Below, piece by piece: positions 62,701-64,000 of a DNA stretch of 64,000 nucleotides. The first letter of the stretch is position 1, and each line of letters begins with the position of its first letter. The position numbers were made by a program, and so were the translations under genes. Source of the stretch: Thermococcus celericrescens (lineage in GTDB: Archaea > Methanobacteriota_B > Thermococci > Thermococcales > Thermococcaceae); the NCBI RefSeq assembly GCF_001484195.1, contig NZ_LLYW01000025.1, forward strand, positions 22,450 through 86,449, in the 5' to 3' direction. Below the pieces are notes generated by a model, which did not search any database, was not told where the DNA came from, and worked only from the letters and a program-made list of their open reading frames with translations.

Positions 62701-64000
62701 CGATGCCGTAGACCTTGACGTTCTCCATAGCGGTGCGAAGAAGCTCGGAGGGCTTTATGGTCCTCCTCGCGTAGGGCTTAAGCTCGGTCCCGCATTTGGG
62801 ACAGCGGAAGTCGAAGTTCTCGGCCTCGCTCTGCGAGTAATCAACGTTGCACTTGGCGCAGTGCCAAAGGAGTTCCTTCCTCGTTCCGCAACGCGGGCAG
62901 ATGTGCTCCGGCCCGGTGTGGCCGCACTCTGGACAGCGGAAGAAGGCTATCTCCACGCTCGTTACCTTTCCTTCCTCGGCGGCCTTCTTGATGTCCCTGC
63001 TCGAGCCGCCGGCAAGACCAATCGGGAAGAGAACCTGCACCGGCGGCTTCATCTTCCTCTCCTTGGCCTTCTCCGGCCTTCCCATTCTCGCCCCAATCCA
63101 GCTTATTCCCCTATCGCGGAGCTTTATCCTGTTGTTTTCGTTGATGATGTCTATGGTGGTGTGGAAAGGCTTTGCCTTGAACTCCCATTCGAGGTTGCCC
63201 AGGGGTGTGAGCAGGGCGGCGCTCCAGGGGTAATCGATGACTATGACCTTTTTCCTCTCCCCAGTGCGCTCAAGCCTGTGGGGGAGGCCGAGGAGTTCAA
63301 GGTAGCGTTTGATTTTGGGGTCGTTGTCCAAAACGACTCTTCTCGCGAACTTGTTCTTCATATGCTCGTTCCACTCGATTTGAGCACCCAGCAGCGCCCG
63401 CTGGAGTTCCTCAACTTCCTCAGGTTTGAGTGTATTCCAGTAGAGGGTGTAGTATGGGTGGAGCGGGATGTCAAGAACGTTTGAGATGTGTATAGCAACC
63501 TCAACGTCAGGTCTCACGCGGAGGGGGTCTTTCAACAGGTTTTCGAGAAAGTCCGGGTTGAGTTCAATGTACTCCGCCGCCTCCTCGATGGCCTCGCGTG
63601 AATTGTCGGAGAACGGCCTAAGCTCGACCTCGTAGGTCTCGGCTATGGCCCCTACCAGCTCCTGAATCCACCATTCCTCCGAGTAGTTGGCGGGAAGAAG
63701 GGTCTGGTTGTTCTCCACGAAGTCTCCGAAGTTAACCAGCGCATCGCCGACGTAGAGTATCTCCTCCAGCTGGTCGCGGACCTTGAGGGCGGTCTCGTAG
63801 TCGTCCACGCGTATAACGCTCCCGTCCTTGAGCTTGACTATCGGCCCCTCGACCGTCGTTGCGGGGGTTACGATACAGCCCTTGCCGGGCCTTTCCGTCT
63901 TCATCTGGGTTCCAATCGCTATGAACTCGTCGAGGAGGAGCATGGTGGCGGGGTTGACGCTCCAGGTGGCGAATCCGCTGACGCGGGAGCGGCCGTAGCG
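59744..64000 (-). CDS. polC: DNA polymerase D large subunit (DP2), intein-containing, N-terminus off the right edge
   Basis: At least 1418 codons, open through the right edge; the first visible residues (RYGRSRVSGFATWSVNPAT) are internal. DP2 is the catalytic subunit of the archaeal replicative polymerase D. Zinc sites are CPECGHTGPEHICPRCG, CAKC and CPKCG in the middle, and CVKCNTKY with CPKCGG near the end. The active-site NCDGDED is split by a 478-residue intein. The C-terminus ends GISLDEFFGS, a PCNA-binding motif. The small subunit DP1 would be expected beyond the edge. Confidence 0.96.
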   Translation of the reverse strand, partial: RYGRSRVSGFATWSVNPATMLLLDEFIAIGTQMKTERPGKGCIVTPATTVEGPIVKLKDGSVIRVDDYETALKVRDQLEEILYVGDALVNFGDFVENNQTLLPANYSEEWWIQELVGAIAETYEVELRPFSDNSREAIEEAAEYIELNPDFLENLLKDPLRVRPDVEVAIHISNVLDIPLHPYYTLYWNTLKPEEVEELQRALLGAQIEWNEHMKNKFARRVVLDNDPKIKRYLELLGLPHRLERTGERKKVIVIDYPWSAALLTPLGNLEWEFKAKPFHTTIDIINENNRIKLRDRGISWIGARMGRPEKAKERKMKPPVQVLFPIGLAGGSSRDIKKAAEEGKVTSVEIAFFRCPECGHTGPEHICPRCGTRKELLWHCAKCNVDYSQSEAENFDFRCPKCGTELKPYARRTIKPSELLRTAMENVKVYGIDKLKGVQGMTSGYKMAEPLEKGLLRAKNDVYVFKDGTIRFDATDAPITHFKPKEIGTSVEKLRELGYTHDFEGKPLERDDQILELRVQDVILPYEAGRYLLKVARFIDDLLEKFYGLPRFYNAEKMEDLVGHLVIGLAPHTSAGIIGRIIGFSDVLVGYAHPYYHAAKRRNCFPGDTRILVQIDGKPARITLRELYELFEEESHENMVYVRRKPKRNIKVYSFDPDSGKVVLTDIEDVIKAPSTDHLIRFELELGRSFETTVDHPVLVYENGKFVEKRAFEVKEGDRILVPKLEFPEVEVEHLDLLEEFARGEFRELWDRIMVRGIGEWIRSRGLEKHVKADYIRRDSIPLSVLLELLKAKNIPISKVPGCKIAFKRDRVTVNRLVPIKPLMRVLGYYLAEGYARESESVYQISFSVADEEAREDLKKVLREAFGDGFGIHERGEEVTVGSRVLYLLFTEVLKAGKNAHTKRVPSMVYTLPKEAVVEMLRAYFEGDGSALRTVPRVVVYSVNKPLLEDVETLLLGKFGIRGYDTVDKNANRGNARGRLYHVERGTEPPISKVYALNIAGQYYHRFFEEIGFVSERKNSVYSLHPGKEKSTGTDRYSSENGWLLKVRRVEYVKPKDDFVFSLNAKEYHNVLINESIVTHQCDGDEDAVMLLLDALLNFSKYYLPEKRGGKMDAPLVVTTRLDPREVDSEVHNMDVVRYYPLEFYSATYEMKSPKEIKFIERVEDRLGKPEMYEGLKFTHDTDDIGLGPKMSLYKQLGDMVEKVERQLALAERIRAVDEHHVAETIINSHLVPDLRGNLRSFTRQEFRCVKCNTKYRRPPLAGKCPKCGGKIVLTVSKGAIEKYLPTAKMLVTKYNVLDYTRQRICITEKDIKTLFENVFPERQRTLMGFSADVCEKMIKARTGKSNGKNGYLDELKANGKLKKKSNAEKKKESKKASKRSEKKIKPSQGFEKAVKKEKAAMKKKKKGISLDEFFGS
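60755..62188 (-). other. Intein in DP2 (Pol-II type), with LAGLIDADG homing endonuclease
   Basis: The intein runs from Cys (codon 62188-62186, CFPGDTRILVQ) to Gln (codon 60757-60755), 478 aa, and is followed by Cys+1 in CDGDED. Block A is CFPGDTRI, block B is TTVDHPVLV, and block F/G ends VLINESIVTHQ. The C-terminal residue is Gln rather than Asn, as described for the Pyrococcus abyssi Pol-II intein. Two endonuclease motifs, MRVLGYYLAEGYA and LRAYFEGDGSAL, look intact. Confidence 0.9.

Overview
The window is a hyperthermophilic euryarchaeal chromosome segment, almost certainly Thermococcus. Supporting features are two membrane-bound Mrp-type [NiFe] hydrogenase operons with SurR-type operators, a CGP-CTERM surface protein, the large subunit of the archaeal DNA polymerase D with an intein, ADP-forming acyl-CoA synthetase, Kae1, TATA-box promoters with GGTG-type ribosome sites, Tgr-type glycolytic operators and IS200/IS605 elements carrying only tnpB. 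The gene order around the hydrogenase, aminotransferase, deoC, enolase and triosephosphate isomerase genes resembles what I recall of the T. kodakarensis chromosome. That comparison is from memory and was not computed.

Layout. 1-2040: two exported proteins of unknown function on the minus strand. The first runs off the left edge; the second appears to have a frameshifted signal peptide. 2227-2439: TRAM-domain protein. 2824-11161 and 11419-19736: two tandem 14-subunit Mbh-type operons (A to N), each with a SurR-type site just upstream of its TATA box. Each operon is interrupted at one gene junction by the same 142-bp two-hairpin repeat, with the junction sequence duplicated around it. 19733-24171: ferritin-like protein, small membrane protein, SagB-type oxidoreductase, THUMP protein, AAA+ ATPase, membrane hydrolase, and a gene split by the first IS200/IS605 copy (24172-25591). 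25848-33125: thioredoxin reductase, class III aminotransferase, ECF transporter S component, deoC with a DUF1884 (A-domain encapsulin-like) gene, a CGP-CTERM protein and enolase. 33188-34607: second IS copy, exactly 1420 bp like the first, next to a 5'-truncated membrane protein gene. A second type of hairpin-rich insertion with a duplicated gene start lies at 35294-35582, before a radical SAM (probable LipS) gene.

36444-43597: Lrp regulator, XTP pyrophosphatase, adenosine-specific kinase, a two-domain regulator, a SPASM protein, MoaE, lipoprotein, MoeB and MoaD, CDP-archaeol synthase and a GbsR/MarR-type regulator facing an RND exporter operon across a perfect 22-bp palindrome. 43697-54015: RND exporter with a CARDB-like partner, a LEA14-like protein, an RNA m5C methyltransferase, two flippase-like paralogues and NAD kinase. 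54070-58553: DUF835 protein, kae1, acyl-CoA synthetase (ADP-forming) alpha subunit, coaD and tpiA. 58627-58702: tRNA-Gln. The window ends with a zinc-ribbon protein and the intein-containing PolD large subunit, which runs off the right edge.

How it works together. The hydrogenases oxidise ferredoxin, evolve H2 and couple this to Mrp-type ion pumping. Enolase, TPI and DeoC handle central sugar phosphates, and TATCAC-N5-GTGATA-like sites place eno and tpiA in the glycolytic regulon. MoaD, MoaE and MoeB fit tungstopterin or sulfur-carrier chemistry. The most unusual signals are the paired-hairpin junction-duplicating elements inside the hydrogenase operons, the analogous insertion at the radical SAM gene, the IS copies with an inferred ACCA target and 33-bp solo right ends, and the DeoC/DUF1884 pair.
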